Positions 51,540 through 61,123 of a stretch of DNA of 64,000 nt are shown here, piece by piece. Positions within the stretch are counted from its first letter, which is position 1. Every line of letters begins with the position of its first letter. The position numbers and the translations under genes were made by a program. The stretch covers positions 1-64,000 of the forward strand of contig JAEEHQ010000084.1 of the NCBI GenBank assembly GCA_016280915.1, written 5' to 3'. Below the pieces are notes generated by a model, which saw only the letters and a list, made by a program, of their open reading frames with translations, was not told the DNA's origin and did no database searches. The stretch is from Bacteroidales bacterium (GTDB lineage Bacteria; Bacteroidota; Bacteroidia; Bacteroidales; P3).

Positions 51540-53996
51540 ATGAGAAAATGGCTGTTTTTGCTGGTAGGATTAACCATGGCCGTAACCGGACAATCACAAG
51601 ATTATGCCGACCACAGAAATGATATTTGGGCCACGACTGGCACCGACTTCTGGTTCTGTGCGCCGCGGACGTATTCGGCCTTGTCGCCAAATACCACAAC
51701 GCTCTGTGTGACGGCGGAACATTTCTGCACGGTGACCGTGGAGGTGCCCATGATGGGGTACAGCCAGGACTATGAGGTACAGCCCCATACGTATGTCAAT
51801 GTACGGATGGACACCGTGAATTTCTTGGAGGTGCCCGAGCAATATGTTAGATATATCGATACGCTTTCCCCCAGTGTGCCCACGACGAGTCAGCCCGGCT
51901 ACGGACCCCAAAACAAGGCCATACATGTGAGCAGCACCGATACCATTTCTGTGGCTATGCTGGTGAGAGCTTTGGGATCGATGGATGTGGTGCAGCTGCT
52001 GCCCACAGAGATGCTGCGAGATGAATACGTGATTCAGAGCTATCCCGAGGCTTACGGTGTCGACGGCTGTTTTTTTGACGTGGTGGCCACCGAGGACAGC
52101 ACGATGGTGGAGGTAGTGCTGAGCGAAGACGACTGGATGGGGCATCATGCAGGCGACACGCTGAGGGTAATGTTGATGCGAGGTCAGATGTGGCATGAAG
52201 GCGCTAAGGACACAAATTCCTGGACTATTGACTCATTCTATACCCACAGCTATGTGCCAACGATGGAACAGTATATTGTGGAAGTGACCGACTTGAGCGG
52301 AACCCGTGTGAGGGCGCTTGATGGCAAACGTATTGCTGTGATAGAGGGCCACAATTGCCCCCTGATACCTTTTTGTTGGTGGCGTGGTGGGACATCGAAC
52401 TCTGATATGGCCATAGAAATGGCCCTGCCAACTGCCTATGCGGGGAAGAGTTTCATTATTCCAAACCTGCAATATTCCAGAGACGACTACATTCGCATCA
52501 CCACCCTGGGTGAGGGCACCACGGTGACAATAGTGGACGACTCGCGCCTGTCGGGCAGGATGCGCACGCTGCGGATGAATGCCTACGAAACCCAGTGGTT
52601 CCAGCTGAGCGAGGGTGAGGGCCCTTTCGTAATCACCACCACAGAGCCTGTGCAGATAGCTGTGTTCTCAATGGGCAGCAAATATTCATTGGGCTATTGG
52701 GGCGACCCAGCCATGCTGATCGTGAAACCAACCGAGTGGTGGAGCTCCAATCCCATCAACTACCATACTCCTTTCTACATCGACAATAACCACAATATTT
52801 ATGCGGGTTACTTCGAAACCCACCTCATTTGTAGGACTGCCGACGTGCCCTACATGCGAATCGACGACTACTCCGTGAGTCAGTTTTTCAACGTCATTGG
52901 CGGCACCCCGTTCAGCTATGCCTATTTCGACCGCAACAGCCAGTTCAACTCCTTAGGTCTGCACCACATTTATTGCACCCGCGAGGGCTATTTCATGGCC
53001 TTTTGTCAGCAATTCAAGGACCAGATGCATGCCTTGTGGACATTGCCCCACAAGCAACCCGGCGGCTGCTACCTGACTGTGAATGGCATAGCGGCCGACC
53101 AGGTGAAGCGGGACAGCATGTGGTGCCTCTATGACACTCTGGTGCTGAGGGGTTGGAGCGAACGACCCGCCGACAGCATTGAATGGGACTTGGGCGACGG
53201 AACACGGCTATCGCTGGCCTACGACCAGGGACAGGAGGTGAGGCATCTTTATCAAGACACCGGCCGTTATGAGGTGAAACGCATCATCCGCTGGCGGGAC
53301 GAGAGCAAGGATGTCTATGTGGGCGGCAAAGAATACTTCACCCGCACCCCCGACACGATGTCCGTCTCGCTCTGGATCAAAAACCGCATAGACACCTCCA
53401 TCTTTGTGCGGTTGTGCGAAGGTGGCTACTATTTCCACGGGGTGGAATACTTTCATGTTGACACGCTTTTCTATGATACAACCTATTGGACCCAGTCAGG
53501 ATGCGACACGCTGTGGGCCATAGACCTGGTCACCTGTCCCCATTGCTCCTTCATCAGCGACACCATCGGGCTCGAACAGCTGCCGTGGACCTTCAATGGC
53601 GTTACCTTTGGTGGGGAACAAACATCCTATCCCATCTATATTGGCATCAACGACTCTTGCGACAGCATCATCTACTACACCTTAGTTGTCGACAAGCATT
53701 GGGGTGAAGTGATCGACAGCGTGATCATCATGGTGCCGAATGTCTTCACGCCCGGACGGGAAGATAACAACCGTTTCAAGGTGGTGGCCAATCGCTTCAT
53801 CAACGAGCTGAAAGTGTGGATCTACGACCGCCAAGGTGTATTAATCAAGGAGTTTGACGGACTGACCGACGACTGGGACGGCACCAAGGACGGCCGCCCG
53901 CTCAAGCAAGGAACCTACGTCTACTATATCCGCTACATCGACACCAAGGTCAACGGCTGGAAGACGCTGAAAGGAACTGTAACATTGCTGAGATAA
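51540..53996 (+). CDS. Large secreted T9SS type-B cargo with IgGFc-binding-like N-terminus
   Basis: From the ATG at 51540 the protein has about 818 residues. It opens with a signal peptide (MRKWLFLLVGLTMAVTGQSQ), then a region like the IgGFc-binding N-terminal domain (GTDFWFCAPRTYS, HVSSTDTISVAML, GTTVTIV), a PKD-like region (WDLGDGTRLSLAYDQG, HLYQDTGRYEVKRI), and ends with a gliding-motility C-terminal (type-B T9SS) domain (VPNVFTPGREDNNRF, WIYDRQGVLIKEF, LKQGTYVYYIRYI). It is an exported surface protein, likely an adhesin or matrix component. Its target is not known. Confidence 0.9.
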   Translation: MRKWLFLLVGLTMAVTGQSQDYADHRNDIWATTGTDFWFCAPRTYSALSPNTTTLCVTAEHFCTVTVEVPMMGYSQDYEVQPHTYVNVRMDTVNFLEVPEQYVRYIDTLSPSVPTTSQPGYGPQNKAIHVSSTDTISVAMLVRALGSMDVVQLLPTEMLRDEYVIQSYPEAYGVDGCFFDVVATEDSTMVEVVLSEDDWMGHHAGDTLRVMLMRGQMWHEGAKDTNSWTIDSFYTHSYVPTMEQYIVEVTDLSGTRVRALDGKRIAVIEGHNCPLIPFCWWRGGTSNSDMAIEMALPTAYAGKSFIIPNLQYSRDDYIRITTLGEGTTVTIVDDSRLSGRMRTLRMNAYETQWFQLSEGEGPFVITTTEPVQIAVFSMGSKYSLGYWGDPAMLIVKPTEWWSSNPINYHTPFYIDNNHNIYAGYFETHLICRTADVPYMRIDDYSVSQFFNVIGGTPFSYAYFDRNSQFNSLGLHHIYCTREGYFMAFCQQFKDQMHALWTLPHKQPGGCYLTVNGIAADQVKRDSMWCLYDTLVLRGWSERPADSIEWDLGDGTRLSLAYDQGQEVRHLYQDTGRYEVKRIIRWRDESKDVYVGGKEYFTRTPDTMSVSLWIKNRIDTSIFVRLCEGGYYFHGVEYFHVDTLFYDTTYWTQSGCDTLWAIDLVTCPHCSFISDTIGLEQLPWTFNGVTFGGEQTSYPIYIGINDSCDSIIYYTLVVDKHWGEVIDSVIIMVPNVFTPGREDNNRFKVVANRFINELKVWIYDRQGVLIKEFDGLTDDWDGTKDGRPLKQGTYVYYIRYIDTKVNGWKTLKGTVTLLR

Positions 53997-54053
53997 ACAG
54001 CATGCTGAAAAAATAATTGTTTTGTTAATTGAATAATAAGAAAATACATAAAT

Positions 54054-56882
54054 ATGAAGAAAAAAATATTGTTTTTTCTGGCACTCGTGTGTACTGTTTG
54101 GGCGGTTTATGCTAATCCGGTAACTCCCGAACGTGCCCGCCGAGTGGCAACGAATTTTGCCTACAGCCAGAACCTGAAGATGCTCCTGCAGTATGACTTA
54201 ACCGATGTTACGCAGCAAACCCATTTCAACCATTTCTACATCTTCACGGGCGGCGATGCGAGCGGCTTTGTGCTGGTGAGCAAGGACGACTGTGTCATTC
54301 CCATCCTGGGCTACTCAGAAACCACACCCTTCCTCACAAAAGAAATGCCCGAGCATCTTGTGGCTTGGCTCCAAGACTACGACAACCAGATTCAATTCTA
54401 TCTGGATCGTGAGGTGGAACCTTCCGACGAGGTGTTGGCAAAATGGGCCATGCTGGAGCAAACCGGAGCCAAGACCTCGGGGCATGTGGCCCCCTCGGTG
54501 GAGCCCCTGCTGACGACCACATGGCACCAATGGAACGGAGACTACCAGTCGTTGACATACAACAAATATTGTCCTATGGTGGGGAATGAACATTGCGTGA
54601 CGGGTTGCGTGGCCACCGCCATGGCTCAGGTTATGAAATATTGGAATTGGCCCAGGCAAGGGCGTGGAACCAAAAGCTACGAGTGGACTCCAGGTGTGGT
54701 GCTTTCCTCTAATTTCTCCGACACCACTTTCGATTGGGAGCACATGCCCAATGCGCTGACTTCCACCTCCTCCGATGCCGAGATAAACGCCGTGGCATCG
54801 CTGATGTATAATGTTGGCATCGCCGTGAGCATGCAATATGGGGTTGATGGTAGCGGAGCCCATTCCGCATCTCATGCTAGCAACTATGCCGAATCCCATG
54901 CTACTATTGATGTGGCGCTCAGAAATTATTTTCATTACAAGTACACCACCAATGCTATTTTTTCTGAGGGTTTTTCCGATTCGGAGTGGAAGAATGTGCT
55001 GAAAATGGAGTTGAATGCCGGACGCCCCATTCTCTATTCTGGCAGCAGCCAATCGGGTGGGGGACACGCCTTTGTGTTAGATGGATACAGCGACCAGGGT
55101 ACCTTCCATGTCAATTGGGGATGGGGTGGATTGGCCGATGGTTATTATGCTATTGGTCTTTTGCGACCGGAAGACAGCGGCACTGGAGCCACTTCTTCCA
55201 ATACTTACGACTACGACAACGATGCCATCATTGGCATTGAGCCTGTGGCCACGATAGCGCCTGAGGATGGCACCACCCTCGTCACCGCCATTCCCGATGA
55301 CCCAAGCCACGGCACCGTTAGCGGAAGTGGCACCTACACCAACTTCGATGACATGATTACCCTCAATGCCACACCCGCCACCGGCTACACCTTTAAATGT
55401 TGGAGCGACGGCAACCGATACAATCCTCGCATCCTCCGCGCCACCGGAGGCAACCAAACCTATACGGCTTATTTCACTCAAACAAGTTCCATGTACAGAG
55501 AATGCTACAATGCCAACAATCCGGGTTTCTGTTATTATAATCAAATGAGTTCTATTACAGAATGGGGAATCAACCTGCCTTATGACAGAGTATCGCCTTT
55601 CGACTCCTTAGACAAGGTGGTCTTCCATGCCTATGAAGGTACTTATACAGTAAAAGTATATGTCGGAGGCGATGCCCCCGTTGATGCAAACATCCAGTTT
55701 TCAACTACAGTAACGCTCACATCTGATGGATGGGATTCTGTGACGCTGACCACTCCTGTGGCCATGCTACGCGACCAACCCGTATGGATTACTATGAGTA
55801 GGACACGTAATGATAAAATTGCTGTCGACTGTGCTTCGGGTATTAGCGGTGGCTTCTGGGGCAAAACAAGTACTGGATGGGAAAATTATACCGATGCGAT
55901 GCCTCTCCTCATCAGAGGCCATTTCGGCTTCTCCGGCGGTTCGCCCGAGGATCCCACATCAATTGTTGTGAGTGATGTGAGCAGCAGCGGGGCCACGGTG
56001 AGCTGGACCATGCCATCTTCTACCTTAACCCCTTCAAGCTATGATGTTGCCTATGGCGTTGGGTTGATACCCGAAATGCTCGACATCGTGAATTCTACAA
56101 CCCATTCAGTAGTCTTGAGTGGCCTTAGAAACGACACCTATTATAATGTCTTCGTCAGGGCCAAGTACAGAAATGATGCCGTGGCCAGCCAATGGATCAT
56201 GTCTTCCTTCCGCACCCACGATGCCAGCATCACCAATCCTGTGGTGGTAACCGCGGTGGCCAATGAGGACGCGTGGGGCACGGTGACAGGTTCGGGCACA
56301 TACCAGCAGGGAACCAGCGTCACACTCGAAGCCACGCCTATGCCGGGATATCAGTTCAGCCGTTGGAGCGACAACGCAACCACTTCCAGCACCCGCACCG
56401 TTACAGCCACTACCGATGTTTCCTACACGGCCATCTTTTCCCCGTGCGTCTTTACCGTCACGGCAGCCGCCAACGATGCCAACTTTGGAACCGTCACCAT
56501 CGAGGGCGAGCCTATCAACAACAACACCTATCCCTATCTCTCCACCCTCTGCCTGACGGCCACCCCCTCCAGCGGATATACATTCAAATACTGGCACGAC
56601 GGCAACATGACCAATCCGCGTTTTGTAACGGTGACGAGCGATGTTGACTATACGGCCATTTTCGAGTCGACCGACAGCAAAGTCACCCTCACCAGCCATG
56701 AGCATGAGGTGACCGTGACGGTGGTTGAAACGGCCCCGGTAGTCATCTACGACATGTTGGGCCGTTGCGTCTACAGCGGCCAAGCCGCCACAGGCCTCCA
56801 GCATCGCGTAACCCTGCCTACTGCAGGCGTCTACTTGGTGAAGGTGGGCAACTTCTATGCCCAAAAGGTTGTGGTGAGATAA
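54054..56882 (+). CDS. Secreted C10 (streptopain-like) cysteine protease with T9SS sorting domain
   Basis: The 942-residue protein has a signal peptide (1-20), a propeptide (about 25-150, Spi-like inhibitor region), and a C10 peptidase domain with catalytic Cys185 in TGCVATAMAQVMKYWNWP, His338 in GGGHAFVLDGY and the NWGWGG motif at 354-359. After it come three InlB-type repeats (GYTFKCWSDGNRYNP, GYQFSRWSDNATTS, GYTFKYWHDGNMTNP), a fibronectin-III domain (near 640-725) and a type IX sorting domain (VVIYDMLGRCVYSG to VYLVKVGNFYAQKVVVR). It should act outside the cell. Confidence 0.94.
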   Translation: MKKKILFFLALVCTVWAVYANPVTPERARRVATNFAYSQNLKMLLQYDLTDVTQQTHFNHFYIFTGGDASGFVLVSKDDCVIPILGYSETTPFLTKEMPEHLVAWLQDYDNQIQFYLDREVEPSDEVLAKWAMLEQTGAKTSGHVAPSVEPLLTTTWHQWNGDYQSLTYNKYCPMVGNEHCVTGCVATAMAQVMKYWNWPRQGRGTKSYEWTPGVVLSSNFSDTTFDWEHMPNALTSTSSDAEINAVASLMYNVGIAVSMQYGVDGSGAHSASHASNYAESHATIDVALRNYFHYKYTTNAIFSEGFSDSEWKNVLKMELNAGRPILYSGSSQSGGGHAFVLDGYSDQGTFHVNWGWGGLADGYYAIGLLRPEDSGTGATSSNTYDYDNDAIIGIEPVATIAPEDGTTLVTAIPDDPSHGTVSGSGTYTNFDDMITLNATPATGYTFKCWSDGNRYNPRILRATGGNQTYTAYFTQTSSMYRECYNANNPGFCYYNQMSSITEWGINLPYDRVSPFDSLDKVVFHAYEGTYTVKVYVGGDAPVDANIQFSTTVTLTSDGWDSVTLTTPVAMLRDQPVWITMSRTRNDKIAVDCASGISGGFWGKTSTGWENYTDAMPLLIRGHFGFSGGSPEDPTSIVVSDVSSSGATVSWTMPSSTLTPSSYDVAYGVGLIPEMLDIVNSTTHSVVLSGLRNDTYYNVFVRAKYRNDAVASQWIMSSFRTHDASITNPVVVTAVANEDAWGTVTGSGTYQQGTSVTLEATPMPGYQFSRWSDNATTSSTRTVTATTDVSYTAIFSPCVFTVTAAANDANFGTVTIEGEPINNNTYPYLSTLCLTATPSSGYTFKYWHDGNMTNPRFVTVTSDVDYTAIFESTDSKVTLTSHEHEVTVTVVETAPVVIYDMLGRCVYSGQAATGLQHRVTLPTAGVYLVKVGNFYAQKVVVR

Positions 56883-56891
56883 AACGAAATG

Positions 56892-57127
56892 ATGAACGTT
56901 TTCGATAAGCCGAGAGCAGAGGGCAAATCACGAAGTGTTTGCACTATGCCGAGGCGAGAAAACGTCTGTTGCGAAGAAATGAACGTTTTCGATAAGCCGA
57001 GAGCAGAGGGCAAATCACGAAGTGTTTGCACTATGCCGAGGCGAGAAAACGTCTGTTGCGAAGAAATGAACGTTTTCGTTGAGCCGAATGCAGACAAGCT
57101 TGCTTGTATGCTGAGGCGAGAAAACGA
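56892..57127. repeat. 87-bp tandem repeat with palindromic units
   Basis: Three units start at 56892, 56979 and 57066. Units 1 and 2 are identical over 87 bases; unit 3 has a different middle (GTTGAGCCGAATGCAGAC, then CTTGCTTG) but the same ends. Each unit starts ATGAACGTTTTCG and ends GCGAGAAAACG, complementary arms, so each can fold. An open frame (29 residues per unit) spans it only because 87 is a multiple of three; I do not think it is a gene. Confidence 0.85.
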
Positions 57128-57160
57128 GATATAAAATCTAACAATAAAAAGCTGAAAGAG

Positions 57161-57367
57161 ATGAAGACGAAATATTTAACTCCCAAGGTGACCGTGGTGC
57201 CATTTGAGGTGGAGAGCGGCTTTACCGCCAGTGTCAATGAGACGGTGAACCACGATATCATGTTCCACTTCCTCGAGACGGGAAACGATGCCAGTGGAGC
57301 GAGATTCGGCAACGACCAGTTTGCCAATACGGCCACGAGTGACGATTATAATTTCTTTGGAGACTGA
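57161..57367 (+). CDS. Small protein before the fimbrillin-like gene
   Basis: From the ATG at 57161 it has 68 residues beginning MKTKYLTPKVTVVPFEVESGF and ending YNFFGD. It has no signal peptide and no recognised domain. Small proteins starting MKKYxxPxVxVVxFE are common just before secreted-protein genes in Bacteroidales, as far as I know without assigned function. It precedes the next gene by 128 bases. Confidence 0.65.
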   Translation: MKTKYLTPKVTVVPFEVESGFTASVNETVNHDIMFHFLETGNDASGARFGNDQFANTATSDDYNFFGD

Positions 57368-57495
57368 CCTATGACCATTTTCACTAATTGCATGAAATCA
57401 AAAGTCTCAAATTCTTATCAAATGCATAATAAGCAATTTGCATATTCTCCAATAATCTATAATCAATAACCTATAACCCATCAACTTATCAACCT

Positions 57496-59439
57496 ATGAA
57501 AAGAATAAAGAACATATATAAAGAGGGCCGCCTGCTGAGGCTGGCCATAGCAGCCCTGGTGGGCGGCTCCGTGCTGCTGGGCGCTTGCACCAAAGAGGAA
57601 GATGGCAATGTCACCCTGCGGGTGAATACCGAACACTACCGTGGCGTAGGCAAAGCATTTGTCGACGAGCAGCTCTTCACCTGCTGGTCCAACAACGACG
57701 CCGTGCAAATCAACGGCACCGAGAAAACCATTGTCATCAACACCGTGGGTAATGAGACAACATGCTACATCAATGGCGTAACCCGAGCCGAAAGCTATTG
57801 GTCAATATTCCCCAGCTCGATAGCCACAGGTGCCACCTACAGTAACGGCACCATCGAAGGGCTTACCCTTCCGGCAACACAGTCCTACACCGTGGTGGAT
57901 GGCAAACAAATGGTGCCCACCGTGATGACGGCTTACCTGGGCTCCCGCACGGGTACCATCAGCTACCACAACGCCTGCATCGCTCTGATGATAACCCTCC
58001 ACAACAACTACAGCAAGACCCTGCTGCTCAACACCGTGGAGGTGAGCGACGACCAGGCTCCTCTCAATGGCGCATTCCGCATCACCGGCGCTGACGGCCA
58101 AACCCCTGCCTTGCAATGGGCTGGCGGAACGGTTGCTGAGGCCAACAAGAGGTTGACCATGGATTTCGGCACTCAAGGACTTCGCCTGCCTGTTGCAGGG
58201 CAGGTGACGTTCTTTGTCATTCTGCCTCCTACCGACCAATATTCCAATAACAAGTTCACCATCGGCGTAACGGCAACCGACGATGTGGCTAATGCCAATG
58301 GCGTTACCGTATACTCCTTCTCCCACACCCAGGGCAGCGCAGCCAACGGCACTTTTGCCCGCAACCAGCTGGCGCCTATCGCCATCTCCTTGAACGACCC
58401 GCACACCATGGTGCTCAAGGGCCTCGGCACTACCAATAATCCCTATCAAATATCCACCCCTCAAGACCTGCAGAGCATGCAGAAATTAGTATCCATGGGT
58501 TATGAGCCCATCGTCAACGCACAGCCCTTTGCCAGCGCCACTTACAAACTGATGCAGGATATAGATATGACAAATAATGTGCTGTTAGGTTCCATCGGCA
58601 CGGAGTCCAACCACTTTACCGGACTCTTCGACGGACAGAACCACACACTCAGCAACCTGGAGATGCCCCAGGGCCTTTTCGGCCATATAAGCGGAGCCAC
58701 TATCAAAAACCTAAAGGTGAACGGCGCCACGGTGCACATAGTCAATGCTACAGCAGGCGGTGTGATATGTGCCCGAGCCAGCAAGTCCGTTATCGACCAC
58801 TGCCAGGTGACGGGGACAGTCAGATTTGACAATATGCCTGTTACGGCCACCTACATAGGAACCATCGTGGGCGATGTGGTGTCCACCTCGTCAGGCACCA
58901 GCGTGGTGCGCAATTGCCATGCAGGGGTACAGATGACCGTTGACGGTGCCACGGCTGCCCACCGTGTGGGCGGCATAGCCGGACATTTACTCAACAGCGC
59001 CATCTACAACAGCTACACCCTCCTCAACACCGCTGCCTCGACCAGCCATGTCATTGTTGCCGCCAACGCCTACGTGGGTGGTATTGTGGGCAGGATGGAT
59101 GGCGACGCCTATGTGGTAAACTGCTATTATGGCCTGAATGACAACATCGACGGAACCAACGGCCATTATGCCGACATCTGTGGTGAGATGGGCGGCGATG
59201 CCAAGTTAAGCAAATGCTACTATCGCGACCAAGTCTCCGCCATCGGCACCTACGACCCCGACAACCTGTCTGGCGTGTCCAAGTATACACACGATGGCAC
59301 CGCCTATCGCTATCAAGTAAATGCAACCCATGTGGGTGTGCTCCTCAACCAGACAGTAACATCCCTTGGCAGCAACGCCATGTTGGCCCGCTGGACGGTA
59401 CCCGCCTCCACCTCCCAAGCCCCCACACTCACTTACTAA
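57496..59439 (+). CDS. Fimbrillin-like lipoprotein with GLUG repeats
   Basis: The 647-residue protein has a lipoprotein signal (lipobox LLGAC, Cys31), an N-terminal fimbrillin-family domain (TLRVNTEHYRGVGKAF, FPSSIATGATYSNGTIEGLTLP, ILPPTDQYSNNKFTIGV), and from about residue 330 a series of GLUG-type repeats (TGLFDGQNHTLSNL, AGGVICARASKSVIDHC, VGGIAGHLLNSAIYNSYT, VGGIVGRMDGDAYVVNCYYG). It is probably a surface adhesin or a pilus-tip protein. A strong terminator follows. Confidence 0.88.
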   Translation: MKRIKNIYKEGRLLRLAIAALVGGSVLLGACTKEEDGNVTLRVNTEHYRGVGKAFVDEQLFTCWSNNDAVQINGTEKTIVINTVGNETTCYINGVTRAESYWSIFPSSIATGATYSNGTIEGLTLPATQSYTVVDGKQMVPTVMTAYLGSRTGTISYHNACIALMITLHNNYSKTLLLNTVEVSDDQAPLNGAFRITGADGQTPALQWAGGTVAEANKRLTMDFGTQGLRLPVAGQVTFFVILPPTDQYSNNKFTIGVTATDDVANANGVTVYSFSHTQGSAANGTFARNQLAPIAISLNDPHTMVLKGLGTTNNPYQISTPQDLQSMQKLVSMGYEPIVNAQPFASATYKLMQDIDMTNNVLLGSIGTESNHFTGLFDGQNHTLSNLEMPQGLFGHISGATIKNLKVNGATVHIVNATAGGVICARASKSVIDHCQVTGTVRFDNMPVTATYIGTIVGDVVSTSSGTSVVRNCHAGVQMTVDGATAAHRVGGIAGHLLNSAIYNSYTLLNTAASTSHVIVAANAYVGGIVGRMDGDAYVVNCYYGLNDNIDGTNGHYADICGEMGGDAKLSKCYYRDQVSAIGTYDPDNLSGVSKYTHDGTAYRYQVNATHVGVLLNQTVTSLGSNAMLARWTVPASTSQAPTLTY

Positions 59440-59457
59440 TAATCATCCGCATCAAAC

Positions 59458-59491
59458 AAAAAAGCCCACCCTCCTCGGTGGGCTTTTTTGT
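59458..59491 (+). terminator. Terminator of the fimbrillin-like gene
   Basis: AAAAAAGCCCACC and GGTGGGCTTTTTT form a perfect stem with a six-base loop and a T run, 20 bases after the stop. Confidence 0.9.
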
Positions 59492-59499
59492 TGTCCCCA

Positions 59500-59598
59500 G
59501 CAACCCCATCCCCCCCTCCCTCTATCTCCTCTATCCCCTCTATCAAATTTATCAATTCCACCCCCTCTATCAAATCTATCTCCTCTATCCCCCCTCAA
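59500..59598. repeat. Pyrimidine-rich tract with CTCTATC repeats
   Basis: About 95 bases are almost pure C and T on the plus strand and contain CTCTATC or CTATCTCCTCTATCCC-type units about eight times with irregular spacing, broken by two AAATTTATCAATTCC-like insertions. It lies between the terminator and the 3' end of the minus-strand gene at 59595. Confidence 0.6.
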
Positions 59599-60587
59599 CT
59601 AACAACCCTCTTAAACCCTATGGGCTGTAGGGCCACGAGCAGCGGGGCCACTTTTTGGGGTTCGATGGTGCGACAGACCTGCAAGGCGTTGCTGTAGCTG
59701 TGTTCGGGGTCTTTGGTGGGCTTGATGGGCGGGTCGTAGCTGATGGCAGGGGCCACAATGCCCCAGTAGCGTTCGCGCGTGACCCCCTGGGCGTTGGGTC
59801 CCTGGCCGCGGGGCACCACGATGAGGTTGGGGCAGCAGTAGGTGCCCGGCTCAAAATGTACACTACACGCACAATCCATCCGACGATAGACAATGGCTGG
59901 GACATCATACGGCTTTTCCAGCTCGTAGAACAGCGTGCCATAAAGTGCGCCAAAGAGGAATGCCACATGGTTCTTGTCGCCATGGAAACGGATGGGTCGT
60001 TTTAGCATCTCGTCCCTGCGGTTGATTCCCAGCAACAGCTCTATGTCGCGTATCTGCTCCTTATCGAAATAGCCGGCCAGCACCAGCCGATGAACAAAAT
60101 TGTGCCAAGTGTCCATACTTATCCGACTTCCGTTTTCCGAAAGCCAGAAAGGCTTCACAGGCGTATCTTGTGAGGCCCCAAAAACCACCTGGGCAGTCGG
60201 CTCCGACCGGTTCACACCCTCGGTTTTGGGGATAACAGATGGGACATCCGATGAAGGTACGATGGGCAGCCCCTTGATTCGCGACAAAAGTTGCTCACGC
60301 AACTGGTTCACCTCAAACAAGCTCAAGGCATACTCGAGCAGCGACCTGTAGTACCCGGCATTGCTGCAATACTTATAGAGCTCGCAGACAAGTTTCTGCT
60401 GGTCAGGAAATTTAACCTTGTTCTCATCGCAATAATTTTTGAATAGCGAAATGTCATTCAGGCCACCGAGGAATTGCAGCGTCTCCTTGCTCGCTTCTAT
60501 TTTCCTCTGGGCCTCATGAAGAAGTGGCTCCGTTTTTTCAGGCGGAGGATTCTCTCGTGCAGCTGGGTTATGGTCATTTTCATACAT
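59595..60587 (-). CDS. Unknown conserved-looking protein
   Basis: The 330-residue protein has no signal peptide and no family that I recognise. The N-terminal half is helical and charged (AQRKIEASKETLQFLGGL, LVCELYKYCSNAGYYRSLLEYALSLFEVNQL). The second half has a helix LVLAGYFDKEQIRDIELLLG, FHGDKNHVAFLFGALYGTLFYE and a Cys-containing segment (RRMDCACSVHFEPGTYCCPNLIVVPRG). A TATATTTG box precedes it. The gene is isolated and oriented against its neighbours. Confidence 0.7.
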   Translation of the reverse strand: MYENDHNPAARENPPPEKTEPLLHEAQRKIEASKETLQFLGGLNDISLFKNYCDENKVKFPDQQKLVCELYKYCSNAGYYRSLLEYALSLFEVNQLREQLLSRIKGLPIVPSSDVPSVIPKTEGVNRSEPTAQVVFGASQDTPVKPFWLSENGSRISMDTWHNFVHRLVLAGYFDKEQIRDIELLLGINRRDEMLKRPIRFHGDKNHVAFLFGALYGTLFYELEKPYDVPAIVYRRMDCACSVHFEPGTYCCPNLIVVPRGQGPNAQGVTRERYWGIVAPAISYDPPIKPTKDPEHSYSNALQVCRTIEPQKVAPLLVALQPIGFKRVVS

Positions 60588-61123
60588 TTCATTACGCTAT
60601 TAATAAGTCACTTATATCATAATAAGCGACAATACTGCTGTTTTTTTGCTTTTGCAAATATACACTATTTTTTTCAATCCATCGTACATTAATCGTATTT
60701 TTATCGTACCAACATAAATACCTCACATCCTACATCAATAGTAACTTCATCATAGGTAGGAAAATAACCCAACTTCGGGGTAAAAAAAACTTTTTATTTT
60801 CGCAGTCGAAAAAACAAACTAAAATGATGAAACTCTTTCAAAACAACACCCCCAGCAACCAGCCCCTACCTCAGGGGTCCGTGCCGCCGCCACCCAACTC
60901 GAGGGGAGTGGCATCCTCAACCCTTGCCAGGTCTCCCACATGCTATTTCCTTGCCATCTCCTTGCTAACTCCTCGCTTTTTTATCTTTCTAACAACAAGA
61001 TCAGCGCAGGTATTAGCCAAGAAATCAACAACATGTGGTGGGCCAAGAGGACAAGCAACCACCCAGCAACCCATCTCTACCCTCTAATTCTTGATTAATA
61101 GTAAACCTTTAATAATAATATCT
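60588..61123. other. Intergenic region with one doubtful reading frame
   Basis: This stretch carries the minus-strand promoter at 60655 and, from 60824, an 87-codon plus frame with Pro- and Thr-rich low-complexity sequence, no family signature and no clear promoter (a weak TATTTTCG lies near 60789). I do not count it as a gene. The last 40 bases match the leader before 62288. Confidence 0.5.
60655..60662 (-). promoter_or_regulatory. Candidate -7 box of the unknown gene
   Basis: The minus strand reads TATATTTG, a TAnnTTTG match, 67 bases upstream of the ATG at 60587. Confidence 0.5.

Noticed and set aside
56889..57134. 81-residue frame over the 87-bp repeats
   Set aside because: It stays open only because the unit length is a multiple of three; the sequence is palindromic repeat, with antisense also open.
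60824..61087. 87-residue frame in the 60.6-61.1 kb gap
   Set aside because: It is low in complexity, has no family, no clear promoter, and another frame across it looks equally protein-like without a start.
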